Origin: Firmicutes bacterium UBA7709
GTDB taxonomy: Bacteria; Bacillota_A; Clostridia; Peptostreptococcales; Anaerovoracaceae
DNA length: 6,016 bases
Assembly (NCBI GenBank): GCA_002482405.1
Contig: DLFX01000335.1
Location: 11,321 to 17,336 of the forward strand
Direction: 5' to 3'
Both the position numbers and the translations under genes were made by a program. This document shows, in pieces, positions 1-6,016 of the stretch. Under the pieces are notes generated by a model. That model had not been told where the DNA came from. It made no database searches and saw nothing but the letters and a program-made list of their open reading frames with translations. Every line of letters starts with the position of its first letter. Positions within the stretch are counted from its first letter, which is position 1.

Positions 1-1007
1 TCGTCAAGGGGGAATGCGTCAGGGTCAGCGGCTATGAAGGGGAGCGCAACTACAGCGATGAAATCGAAAGTACCTTTGAGAAATTTCAGCAGGGCGCGGT
101 CAAGAGCTTTTTGAGAGACTATCAGACGGGCTATGACATGAATCACGTGGAAGCAGCAATCCTGGATAACGTGGCGAAGCTCTATCCGGAGATATTTGGA
201 ACATTGGACCATTTCTGCAACGCCCATGGCGATTTTATCGATCAGACGGTCCTCACCTTTGACCGGGAGATACAGTTTTATGTCGCTTTTATCGATTACG
301 CGGCGAGGTTCAGGAGCCGCGGCCTGGCATTCTGCTATCCCGGGATCACAAGGTCCAAGGAGATTTACGATTACGGCGGGTTTGACCTGGCCCTTGCGAA
401 CAATCTGATGAAAAACGGCGGGGAGGTCGTGTGCAACGATTTCTGCCTGAAGGATCAGGAGCGAATCTTTGTGGTCACCGGGCCGAATCAGGGAGGAAAG
501 ACGACCTTCGCCCGGGCCTTTGGTCAATTGCATTATCTCTCCGGCATCGGATGCATGGTTCCGGGGACGAGAGCGCAGCTTTTTCTGCCTGACAGAATCT
601 ACTGTCACTTTGAAAGGGAAGAGGCGGCTGTCGCCCACGTCGGAAAGCTGAAGGATGATCTGATCAGGATTTACGCCATTTTGAAGGAAGCGACACCGGA
701 CAGCATCGTGATCATCAACGAAATCTTTTCCTCCGCGACGTTAAAGGACGCCATATCTCTGGGCAGGAAGATCTTCGACCGAATGAACGCGCTGGATCTG
801 ATCGGCGTCTGCGTCACATTTATCGACGAGCTGGCCTCTTACAGCGATAAAATCGTGAGCCTGTCCAGCACCGTCCTGGCGGAAGACCCGTCTGTCCGGA
901 CCTACACGATCATACGGAAGCCTGCGGACGGACTGGCCTACGCCATCTCCATCGCGGAAAAGTACCGGCTTACTTACAATAGCTTAAAGGAGCGGATTCG
1001 GGCATGA
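1..1007 (+). CDS. MutS-like ATPase, A-type, copy 1 (5' end outside window)
   Basis: The reading frame is already open at the left edge (first full codon at position 3) and aligns without a gap to the A-type gene downstream, starting near that protein's residue 183. About 180 N-terminal residues are therefore missing, and the internal TTG at 111 is not the start. The visible part holds the end of a helical lever/core-like region and a full MutS domain V ATPase. Walker A is GPNQGGKTT (480-506). The Walker B segment is IVIINEI, with Asn (717-719) where MutS normally has Asp, followed by the catalytic-type Glu (720-722). The usual 'TH' switch motif reads TF (Phe at 819-821). No Smr or nuclease tail follows. 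It ends in an ATGA overlap with the B-type gene. By eye it is about 62% identical to the other A protein over the last 100 residues, so the two are old paralogues rather than a fresh duplication. Membership of the MutS ATPase superfamily is clear; a role in mismatch repair is not shown. Confidence 0.88.
   Translation, partial: VKGECVRVSGYEGERNYSDEIESTFEKFQQGAVKSFLRDYQTGYDMNHVEAAILDNVAKLYPEIFGTLDHFCNAHGDFIDQTVLTFDREIQFYVAFIDYAARFRSRGLAFCYPGITRSKEIYDYGGFDLALANNLMKNGGEVVCNDFCLKDQERIFVVTGPNQGGKTTFARAFGQLHYLSGIGCMVPGTRAQLFLPDRIYCHFEREEAAVAHVGKLKDDLIRIYAILKEATPDSIVIINEIFSSATLKDAISLGRKIFDRMNALDLIGVCVTFIDELASYSDKIVSLSSTVLAEDPSVRTYTIIRKPADGLAYAISIAEKYRLTYNSLKERIRA
986..992 (+). promoter_or_regulatory. 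Ribosome binding site for B-type gene 1
   Basis: AAAGGAG lies inside the last codons of the A-type gene, 11 nt before the ATG at 1004. The spacing is a little long, but it supports the ATG within the ATGA overlap as the start, with termination-reinitiation from the upstream gene helping translation. Confidence 0.55.
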
Positions 1008-2500
1008 AAGTTCACTTGATGTATAAAGACAGAGATTTCGATATGCAGGGGTCGGAGCCCTTCGGAAAGGAAGACCTCGTGAAGGATCTGAGGCTGGATG
1101 CCGTCTTTGAGGCTATGGCCCGGGGCGACAAGTTTATTGCCGGCGTTGTAAGTCACGGGATGCTTTTGAGCTTGACCGGGGTTGAAGAGATCCGCTACCG
1201 CCAGGAGATACTGCGGGACTGCATGGGCAACGCCGGTCCGGTCAGAAGCCTCTATTCCCTGGCCGTTGAAACGATAGAAAACGAGAAAGAACATCGCTGG
1301 GGCATCTTTTCAAATTATCCGGAATCGATTCTGCACCGCTCTGTGGATGTGATGAAGATGTACGTTGAAATGCTGCGGAGGCTCAGGGAGTTTGCAAGGG
1401 AATCGCTGCCGCATTTTTCCTCCGACGGATTTTCAACGTTGTTTCAGATGCTTCAATCGGAGCTGGACGAGGAATATATGGCCTCCATCCAAAAGCATAT
1501 ACAAAACCTGGAGTTTAAAGAAGGGATCCATTTCAGCGCAGTTCTGGGAGAAGGCTTTAAAGGGGTGGATTTTAACCTCTGCGAGCCCAGAGAGAAACAA
1601 AATCTATGGAAGGAGTTTATCCGTTCCAGAAGAGTTCCGAGCTATACCTACTGTCTGGCTCCCAGGGATGAAAGCGGCGCCAGGGCGCTGTCCGAGCTGA
1701 AGGACCGGGGGCTGAACACGGTGGCCAACGCCCTGGCGCAGTCCAGCGAGCATATCCTGAGCTTTTTTCAGGCGCTGCGCACGGAGCTGGCCTTTTACAT
1801 CGGCTGTCTGAACCTTATGGAAGAGCTGCAGGAATTGAAAGAGCCGTTTTGCATCCCCGACCCGGGGGAGAAAACATCCCGGGAATATTCTTTTGGGGAA
1901 CTGATCGACGCCGCGTTGGCTTTGAGCACGAAAAGCCAGGTTGTGGGGAATGACATGAACGCCGACGGAAAGAAGCTGACGGTGATAACCGGAGCCAATC
2001 AGGGCGGTAAGACCACCTTCCTGCGCAGCGTCGGCCAGGCTCAGATCATGATGCAGTGCGGAATGTTCGTGAGTGCGGAGCGTTTTTCCGCCGGAGTCTG
2101 CGACGGGATATTTACCCATTTCAAACGGGAGGAAGACGACGCCATGAAAAGCGGAAAGCTCGACGAGGAGCTTGGAAGGATGAGCCGGATCGCCGACGTG
2201 ATGACGGCGGACTCCATGATCCTGTTCAACGAATCCTTCGCTTCCACCAATGAGCGGGAGGGCTCGGAGATCGGGGCCCAGATCGTGAAAGCCCTCCTCG
2301 AAAAAGGCGTCAGAATATTTACCGTCACCCATCTCTACCAGTTTTCCAGCGACTTCTATCAGCAAAGGCGGGGGGATTCCCTGTTCCTGCGGGCGGATAG
2401 AGGTGAGGACGGATCCCGGAGCTTTAAACTGGCCGAGGGAGAACCCTTGAAAACCGGGTATGGCGACGACCTCTATCATGAAATCTTCGAGGGCGGATAA
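1004..2500 (+). CDS. MutS-like ATPase, B-type, copy 1 (complete)
   Basis: A 498-residue protein in two parts. Residues 1 to about 310 are mostly helical and include EEIRYRQEILRDC (61-73), which resembles the I-x-x-RQ-x-x-(V/L) segment of the MutS core domain and recurs in the A protein. Residues about 320-498 form the MutS domain V ATPase. Walker A is GANQGGKTT (330-338). Walker B is MILFNES, with Asn409 in the Asp position and Glu410 kept. NEREGSEIGAQIV (416-428) matches the region after Walker B. The TH switch motif is intact (Thr442-His443). The C-terminus reads TGYGDDLYHEIF. The MutS domain I mismatch motif GxFxE, domain II and an Smr tail are absent, so the protein is far shorter than MutS1 (about 850 residues) or MutS2 (about 780). 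The start is fixed by the ATGA overlap with the A gene, and the same MKVHLM start is seen in copy 2. It probably partners with the A protein; this is inferred from coupling and motif differences. DNA binding is possible but unproven. Confidence 0.92.
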   Translation: MKVHLMYKDRDFDMQGSEPFGKEDLVKDLRLDAVFEAMARGDKFIAGVVSHGMLLSLTGVEEIRYRQEILRDCMGNAGPVRSLYSLAVETIENEKEHRWGIFSNYPESILHRSVDVMKMYVEMLRRLREFARESLPHFSSDGFSTLFQMLQSELDEEYMASIQKHIQNLEFKEGIHFSAVLGEGFKGVDFNLCEPREKQNLWKEFIRSRRVPSYTYCLAPRDESGARALSELKDRGLNTVANALAQSSEHILSFFQALRTELAFYIGCLNLMEELQELKEPFCIPDPGEKTSREYSFGELIDAALALSTKSQVVGNDMNADGKKLTVITGANQGGKTTFLRSVGQAQIMMQCGMFVSAERFSAGVCDGIFTHFKREEDDAMKSGKLDEELGRMSRIADVMTADSMILFNESFASTNEREGSEIGAQIVKALLEKGVRIFTVTHLYQFSSDFYQQRRGDSLFLRADRGEDGSRSFKLAEGEPLKTGYGDDLYHEIFEGG

Positions 2501-2518
2501 CGGGGTGGGTTTTTACCT

Positions 2519-2562
2519 CTCAATGTTTTGTCAACTCAATGTTTTATCAGCTAATGCTTTCA
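2519..2562 (+). repeat. Short direct repeat, 16-bp period, two good copies and one decayed copy
   Basis: CTCAATGTTTTGTCA (2519-2533) and CTCAATGTTTTATCA (2535-2549) match at 14 of 15 bases. A weaker third unit, CTAATGCTTTCA, starts exactly 16 bp later at 2551. A period of about one and a half helical turns, just upstream of a gene, could mean a regulator-binding array. It could also be replication slippage in AT-rich spacer. Nothing similar is seen elsewhere in the window. Confidence 0.7.
2528..2555 (+). promoter_or_regulatory. Possible weak sigma-70-type promoter for the M20 hydrolase gene
   Basis: TTGTCA (2528-2533) matches the -35 consensus at 5 of 6 bases. GCTAAT (2550-2555), after a 16-nt spacer, matches the -10 consensus at only 4 of 6 and lacks the important leading TA. 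If real, it overlaps the direct repeats, which would then be well placed to control it, and gives a leader of about 20 nt. The match could be chance. Confidence 0.25.
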
Positions 2563-2570
2563 ATATGAAA

Positions 2571-2575
2571 AGGAG
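2571..2575 (+). promoter_or_regulatory. Ribosome binding site that fixes the M20 hydrolase start
   Basis: AGGAG, in the context GAAAAGGAGTGAG, sits 8 nt before the ATG at 2584. An in-frame GTG at 2575 shares a base with this site and so cannot be the start it serves; the ATG at 2584 is preferred. Confidence 0.8.
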
Positions 2576-2583
2576 TGAGTAAA

Positions 2584-3807
2584 ATGATGTTAACATGTGA
2601 CAAAAAAAGAATGGAAGAGAAAATTTTTGCTTTCAGCGAATTCGGGGATACCGGCAGCGGCGGAGTTACGAGGTTTGCGCTGTCGGAGGAGGACCTTCAG
2701 GCGAGAGCTGAATTTGTCAGAAGAATGAAGGCGCTGGGCGCGGAGATCAGGATCGACGATATGGCCAACATGTACGCCACCATCAAAGGTTCGCAGGATC
2801 TGCCCGCCATCGCCATGGCGTCCCATATGGACTCCGTCAGGAACGGCGGGAACTACGACGGTGTATTGGGGATCCTCACCGGAATGGAGGTCGCGGAGAC
2901 CATCGTTACGGAGCACATTCCCCACCGCCATCCCATTACCGTCATGATCTGGACCAATGAAGAGGGTTCTCTCTATCCTCCCGCCATGATGTCCTCGGGG
3001 GTCGTCTGCGGCAAATTTAAGAAGGAAGCGATGCTGGCCTCCAGGAATCCCCAGGGAGAAACCTTTGGCGAGGCGTTAAAGGAAAGCGGATATGAGGGCG
3101 ACGAAAAGAACCGGTTGAACGCGAAGGACTATGAGGCGATGCTGGAGCTGCACATTGAGCAGGGCCCTGTGCTGGAATCCGAGGGAAAGGATATAGGGGC
3201 TGTGGAAGGCGTAGTCGGGATGGTGAATTACAGGATCAGGACCTACGGACAGGCGGAGCATGGAGGAACTACTCCCATGAACCGCAGGCAGGACGCCCTG
3301 GTGGCGGCCATGTCCGCCATCCGGTATCTCCACGAGAAGCTGGATCAGCTGGATGAACATCTCGTCTATACCAACGGCGAAATCCTGTGCCATCCGTGTA
3401 TCCACACGGTGATTCCCGACTATGTGGATTTTTCTCTGGATGCGAGGCATAAGGACCCGGAAGTGATCCGGCAGGTTGTGGACGTGATCGAAAACATGCC
3501 CAAAACCTTCGACAACTGCAAGGTGAAATATGAATTGCAGTGGGCCCGGGACACGGTGCACTTTGACCCTGAACTGATCGGTTTCGTCGAGCATAACGCG
3601 GAAGAATACGGGTATTCCTCCATGAGAATCTACAGCGGCGCCGGCCATGACGCGCAGTTTTCCGCCTATCTCCTGCCCACCACCATGATCTTTGTTCCGA
3701 GCAAAAACGGCCATAGCCACTGCGAGGAGGAATTCACAAGCGTGGAGGCCTGCTGGAAGGGCGCTAACGTAATGCTGCAGACCATCCTCGCCGTGGATGG
3801 AAAATAA
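2584..3807 (+). CDS. M20-family Zn amidohydrolase (allantoate amidohydrolase / N-carbamoyl-L-amino-acid hydrolase type)
   Basis: A 407-residue cytosolic protein (no signal peptide) of the usual length for peptidase M20 amidohydrolases such as AllC and L-N-carbamoylase. These enzymes hydrolyse carbamoyl or ureido groups, releasing ammonia and CO2, in ureide, hydantoin or pyrimidine breakdown. The expected metal and catalytic motifs occur in order: SHMDSV (His81, Asp83), NGGNYDG (bridging Asp92), WTNEEG (Glu126, Glu127), ELHIEQGP (His190), AEHGGTTPM (His226), FSLDARH (Arg288), SGAGHDAQ (His355) and GHSHCEEEFT (His379). The PNxxN(V/I)(V/I)P substrate-side segment reads PCIHTVIP here, so the usual Asn residues are missing and the substrate may differ from allantoate. 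The start is chosen from AGGAG 8 nt upstream. The stop is followed 4 nt later by an ATG of the next A-type gene, so they are probably one transcript. The family is certain; the exact substrate is unknown, so no gene symbol is given. Confidence 0.93.
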   Translation: MMLTCDKKRMEEKIFAFSEFGDTGSGGVTRFALSEEDLQARAEFVRRMKALGAEIRIDDMANMYATIKGSQDLPAIAMASHMDSVRNGGNYDGVLGILTGMEVAETIVTEHIPHRHPITVMIWTNEEGSLYPPAMMSSGVVCGKFKKEAMLASRNPQGETFGEALKESGYEGDEKNRLNAKDYEAMLELHIEQGPVLESEGKDIGAVEGVVGMVNYRIRTYGQAEHGGTTPMNRRQDALVAAMSAIRYLHEKLDQLDEHLVYTNGEILCHPCIHTVIPDYVDFSLDARHKDPEVIRQVVDVIENMPKTFDNCKVKYELQWARDTVHFDPELIGFVEHNAEEYGYSSMRIYSGAGHDAQFSAYLLPTTMIFVPSKNGHSHCEEEFTSVEACWKGANVMLQTILAVDGK

Positions 3808-3811
3808 AAAA

Positions 3812-5368
3812 ATGGCTTTTAAAAGCATCCTGTTTCAGGGGGCGGAAGCAAAGGGCGAAAGCGTTGCGCGGGAAGCTCCCGCCTATTTCAAAGACCTGAA
3901 TCTCGATCAGATCATAGACGCTGCTACAGCAGGGAGAAAGGAGTATGATTTAACACCATACTTCTTTACCCCTCTGCACAGCGAGAGCGCCGTGCGGTAC
4001 CGGCAGGACGTTATGCGGGAGCTCGGCGATGAAAGCTTACGCGGTCAAATAAAGACGTACGCCGGACAGCTGTACCAGGTCGCGGAGACTGTGGCGAGGA
4101 TGGGGGAACGCATTGAAAAGTCCGAGGGAGGCGGTTGGAATTACCTTGAAAAGGGGAGGCTTCTGGAAGCGGCGGGCGAATACTGTGAAACGGTGGAGGG
4201 CCTGGCGCGGGATATCGCGTCCTTTGATCCGAATTCCCAGGGTCTGCGGGAGCTCGGCAAATATGTTTCGAATTATAAGGCATCGGACGCGTTTACCCTT
4301 TTGCGGCGGGAGACGGAGAAGATGAGAGAGGCCTTGTCCGCCGTTCAGTACTGTATGCTCATCAAGGGGAACAGCATCAAGGTAAAAAAATATGAGGGGG
4401 AAGCGGACCTCACCCCTGAGATCGAAAAGGTCTTTCAGAAGTTCAGGGAAGGTGCGGTAAAGGATTATCGTCAAAAAATTCCTGAGGATCCGTACGCTGA
4501 ACATGTGGAAGCGGGAGTGCTGAACCTGGTAGCCGGATTATATCCCGATATCTTTTCCGGGCTGAATCAGTATTGCGCCGGATTTAACGGCTTCGTCGAT
4601 GAAACCCTTTCCCTTTTCTCCCGGGAGGTGCAGTTTTATCTCGCTTATCTGGAGTATATGGAGAAATTCAAACCCGCGGGGCTTCGCTTCTGCTATCCAA
4701 AGGTGAGCGGACAGGATAAGGAGATCCGCAGCCTGGAAGGCTTTGATCTGGCCCTTGCCGGCAAGCTGATCAGGCGGAGTCAGCCTGTGGTATGCAACGA
4801 CTTTTATCTGAAGGGAAAGGAACGGATCATCGTGGTTTCAGGCCCCAATCAAGGAGGGAAAACCACATTTGCCCGGGTTTTCGGACAGCTGCATCATCTC
4901 GCCAGCCTGGGCTGTCCCGTTGCGGGGAAAGAAGCGAGGCTCTTTCTGCCCGACCGGATATTCACCCATTTTGAAAAAGAGGAGGACATCCGGAACTTCA
5001 GCGGAAAGCTGCAGGATGATCTCGTCAGAATGAATGAAATTCTCGATGGGGCCACCACCGGCAGCATTATCCTCATCAACGAGATCCTCTCCTCCACCTC
5101 GCTCAAGGATGCGGTGGACATCGGCAAGAGGATAATGGAGGAGCTTGTGGAGCTGGACGCCTTATGCGTATGCGTTACTTTTCTCGACGAGCTGGCTTCC
5201 TGCAGCGAAAAAAATGTGAGCATGGTCAGCACCGTCGTGCCGGAGGACCCGGTGCGGCGGACGTATAAGATCGTCAGAAAGCCCGCGGACGGGCTGGCAT
5301 ATGCGATGCACCTTGCGGAAAAATACCGGCTTACTTATGACTGCATAAAGGAAAGGATCAAGGCATGA
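3812..5368 (+). CDS. MutS-like ATPase, A-type, copy 2 (complete)
   Basis: A 518-residue protein from the ATG at 3812, 4 nt after the hydrolase stop. An in-frame ATG at 3797 would add MENKK and overlap the hydrolase by 11 nt. It has no ribosome site, while 3812 has a weak TGGA 10 nt upstream; both remain possible. Residues 1 to about 320 form a mostly helical lever/core-like region that includes SAVRYRQDVMREL (59-71), the counterpart of the RYRQ segment in the B protein. The rest is MutS domain V. Walker A is GPNQGGKTT (344-352). Walker B is IILINEI, with Asn423 for Asp and Glu424 kept. GKLQDDL replaces the STF signature region of MutS. TF (Thr456-Phe457) stands where MutS has TH. The tail KPADGLAYA...AEKYRLTY is shared with A copy 1. 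There is no domain I and no Smr nuclease. It is coupled to the next gene by an ATGA overlap. The superfamily is certain; the function is unknown. Confidence 0.92.
   Translation: MAFKSILFQGAEAKGESVAREAPAYFKDLNLDQIIDAATAGRKEYDLTPYFFTPLHSESAVRYRQDVMRELGDESLRGQIKTYAGQLYQVAETVARMGERIEKSEGGGWNYLEKGRLLEAAGEYCETVEGLARDIASFDPNSQGLRELGKYVSNYKASDAFTLLRRETEKMREALSAVQYCMLIKGNSIKVKKYEGEADLTPEIEKVFQKFREGAVKDYRQKIPEDPYAEHVEAGVLNLVAGLYPDIFSGLNQYCAGFNGFVDETLSLFSREVQFYLAYLEYMEKFKPAGLRFCYPKVSGQDKEIRSLEGFDLALAGKLIRRSQPVVCNDFYLKGKERIIVVSGPNQGGKTTFARVFGQLHHLASLGCPVAGKEARLFLPDRIFTHFEKEEDIRNFSGKLQDDLVRMNEILDGATTGSIILINEILSSTSLKDAVDIGKRIMEELVELDALCVCVTFLDELASCSEKNVSMVSTVVPEDPVRRTYKIVRKPADGLAYAMHLAEKYRLTYDCIKERIKA
5352..5357 (+). 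promoter_or_regulatory. Ribosome binding site for B-type gene 2
   Basis: AAAGGA lies within the end of the A-type gene, 7 nt before the ATG at 5365. It supports that start inside the ATGA overlap. Confidence 0.6.
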
Positions 5369-6016
5369 AAGTACATCTGATGCACCGAGACCGCGATTTC
5401 AGCCGTGATTTCGCGCTGACCCCGCAGCAGCGGATCCTGGTGCGGGACCTGGAACTGGACACGCTGTTTAAAGCCATGGCGGGAGACGATGAACTCATCC
5501 TGGAAATTGCCAGGGGCGTCATATTATCGAGCCTTGATCGCACGGACGAAATTTTCTACCGCCAGGATATCCTGAAGGACTGCGTCAAAAATCCCGATGT
5601 GGTCAGGAAGCTTTACAGCATTGCGGTGGAAGCCATCGAAAGAAAAAGAAAAATCTGGTGGAACATCTCCAGCATGTACCTGTCCTCCGTATTGAGCAGT
5701 TCCGTAAGCCTGCTGCAGATGCTCACGGAGATGCTGAAAGCGCTGCGCGAGGTCGCGGATGAGCACTCCGCCCGGTTTGAATCGGCCGGATTCAAGACAT
5801 TTTTCGCAATGCTGCAGGAAGAATTGGACGACGGGTACTTAGCCGATCTTGAAGCCCATCTGAACGAGGTGAGATTCCGGGACGGGATTTTGATCAGCGC
5901 GGAATTGGGGAGCTATAACCAGGGGGTCCGATATCTGCCCCGAAGAGAGCTGGATAAAAAATACCGGCGGCTCAGGTGGTACCTCGCTCCGAGCATCAGC
6001 ATCAACCCCTTTGACG
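5365..6016 (+). CDS. MutS-like ATPase, B-type, copy 2 (3' end outside window)
   Basis: The frame stays open from the ATG at 5365 to the right edge: 217 full codons plus one base. The protein starts MKVHLMHRDRDF, against MKVHLMYKDRDF in B copy 1. It also shares DEIFYRQDILKDC (against EEIRYRQEILRDC), LYSIAVEAIE (against LYSLAVETIE), FAMLQEELDDGYLADL (against FQMLQSELDEEYMASI) and a late LAP segment. It is therefore the paralogue of the first B gene and covers only the helical N-terminal region; the ATPase domain lies beyond the window and its Walker motifs cannot be checked. It overlaps the A-type gene by 4 nt (ATGA), just as in the first pair. If it matches copy 1 it should run to about 500 residues. 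Confidence 0.88.
   Translation, partial: MKVHLMHRDRDFSRDFALTPQQRILVRDLELDTLFKAMAGDDELILEIARGVILSSLDRTDEIFYRQDILKDCVKNPDVVRKLYSIAVEAIERKRKIWWNISSMYLSSVLSSSVSLLQMLTEMLKALREVADEHSARFESAGFKTFFAMLQEELDDGYLADLEAHLNEVRFRDGILISAELGSYNQGVRYLPRRELDKKYRRLRWYLAPSISINPFD

Larger units (their letters stand above)
2501..2583 (+). other. 83-bp intergenic leader between B-type gene 1 and the M20 hydrolase gene
   Basis: This is the only real gap in the window. It begins GC-rich and turns AT-rich. It holds a 16-bp-period direct repeat, a weak promoter-like pair of boxes and the ribosome binding site of the hydrolase gene. No convincing intrinsic terminator is present: the only inverted match near a T-run is a stem of about 4 bp around 2507-2518. 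Read-through from the upstream pair is therefore likely. Confidence 0.6.

Noticed and set aside
111..1007. A complete 298-residue gene starting at TTG 111
   Set aside because: The frame is open to the left edge, and codons 3-110 align with the internal region of the A copy 2 protein, so this is a window-truncated gene, not a short one.
1604..2479. Long open frame on the - strand (291 codons) opposite B-type gene 1
   Set aside because: It lies wholly opposite a clear ATPase gene, its translation shows no recognisable motif, and it is best explained by the GC-rich third codon positions of the real gene.
2502..2520. Possible intrinsic terminator after B-type gene 1
   Set aside because: The only stem is about 4 bp with the T-run in the loop rather than after the stem, so it is not a credible terminator.
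2523..2582. 19-codon ORF (ATG at 2523, TAA at 2580-2582) ending just before the hydrolase ATG, a possible leader peptide
   Set aside because: It has no good ribosome site at normal spacing (the nearest G-rich run is about 13 nt away) and it arises from the direct repeat. No codon pattern suggests attenuation.
3076..3828. Long open frame on the - strand (250 codons) opposite the hydrolase gene
   Set aside because: It is a mirror of the well-supported M20 gene, has no known domain and no separate upstream signals.
1..6016. Antiphage defence island, CRISPR array, tRNA/rRNA genes or insertion sequence
   Set aside because: No repeat-spacer array, RNA gene, transposase or terminal inverted repeats were seen. 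The MutS-like pairs could in principle belong to a defence system, but nothing here shows an effector nuclease or toxin.

Overview
The window is an almost gap-free, one-directional gene cluster. All genes read left to right on the + strand. The order is: (1) the 3' end of a MutS-like ATPase gene (type 'A'); (2) a complete second, different MutS-like ATPase gene (type 'B'); (3) an M20-family zinc amidohydrolase of the allantoate amidohydrolase / N-carbamoyl-L-amino-acid hydrolase type; (4) a complete second A-type MutS-like gene; (5) the 5' part of a second B-type gene, which runs off the right edge. The layout is therefore A1'-B1-M20-A2-B2: two paralogous A-B pairs flanking one metallohydrolase.

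The organism is probably an anaerobic Firmicute of moderate to fairly high GC, perhaps Clostridia. This rests only on the AGGAG-type ribosome binding sites, tight operon packing and general protein flavour; no taxonomic marker is present, so the assignment is weak.

The MutS-like proteins are short (about 500 residues). They contain only a helical lever/core-like region followed by the MutS domain V ATPase. I see no mismatch-reading N-terminal domain I (GxFxE motif) and no Smr nuclease tail, so the generic label 'DNA mismatch repair protein MutS' probably over-states what they do. Each of the three visible ATPase domains has an intact Walker A (NQGGKTT) but Asn-Glu where canonical MutS has the Walker B Asp-Glu. 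The B protein keeps the 'TH' switch histidine, whereas both A proteins have 'TF'. In both pairs the A stop and B start overlap as ATGA. Together this suggests that A and B are made in equal amounts and work as an asymmetric heteromer; this is inference.

The only intergenic gap is 83 bp, between B1 and the hydrolase gene. It is AT-rich, carries a 16-bp-period direct repeat and a weak promoter-like sequence, and ends in a good Shine-Dalgarno site. The hydrolase gene almost touches A2, so hydrolase-A2-B2 look co-transcribed, probably together with A1-B1. How a ureide/carbamoyl amidohydrolase relates to a duplicated MutS-like ATPase pair cannot be read from the sequence and is the main open question here.
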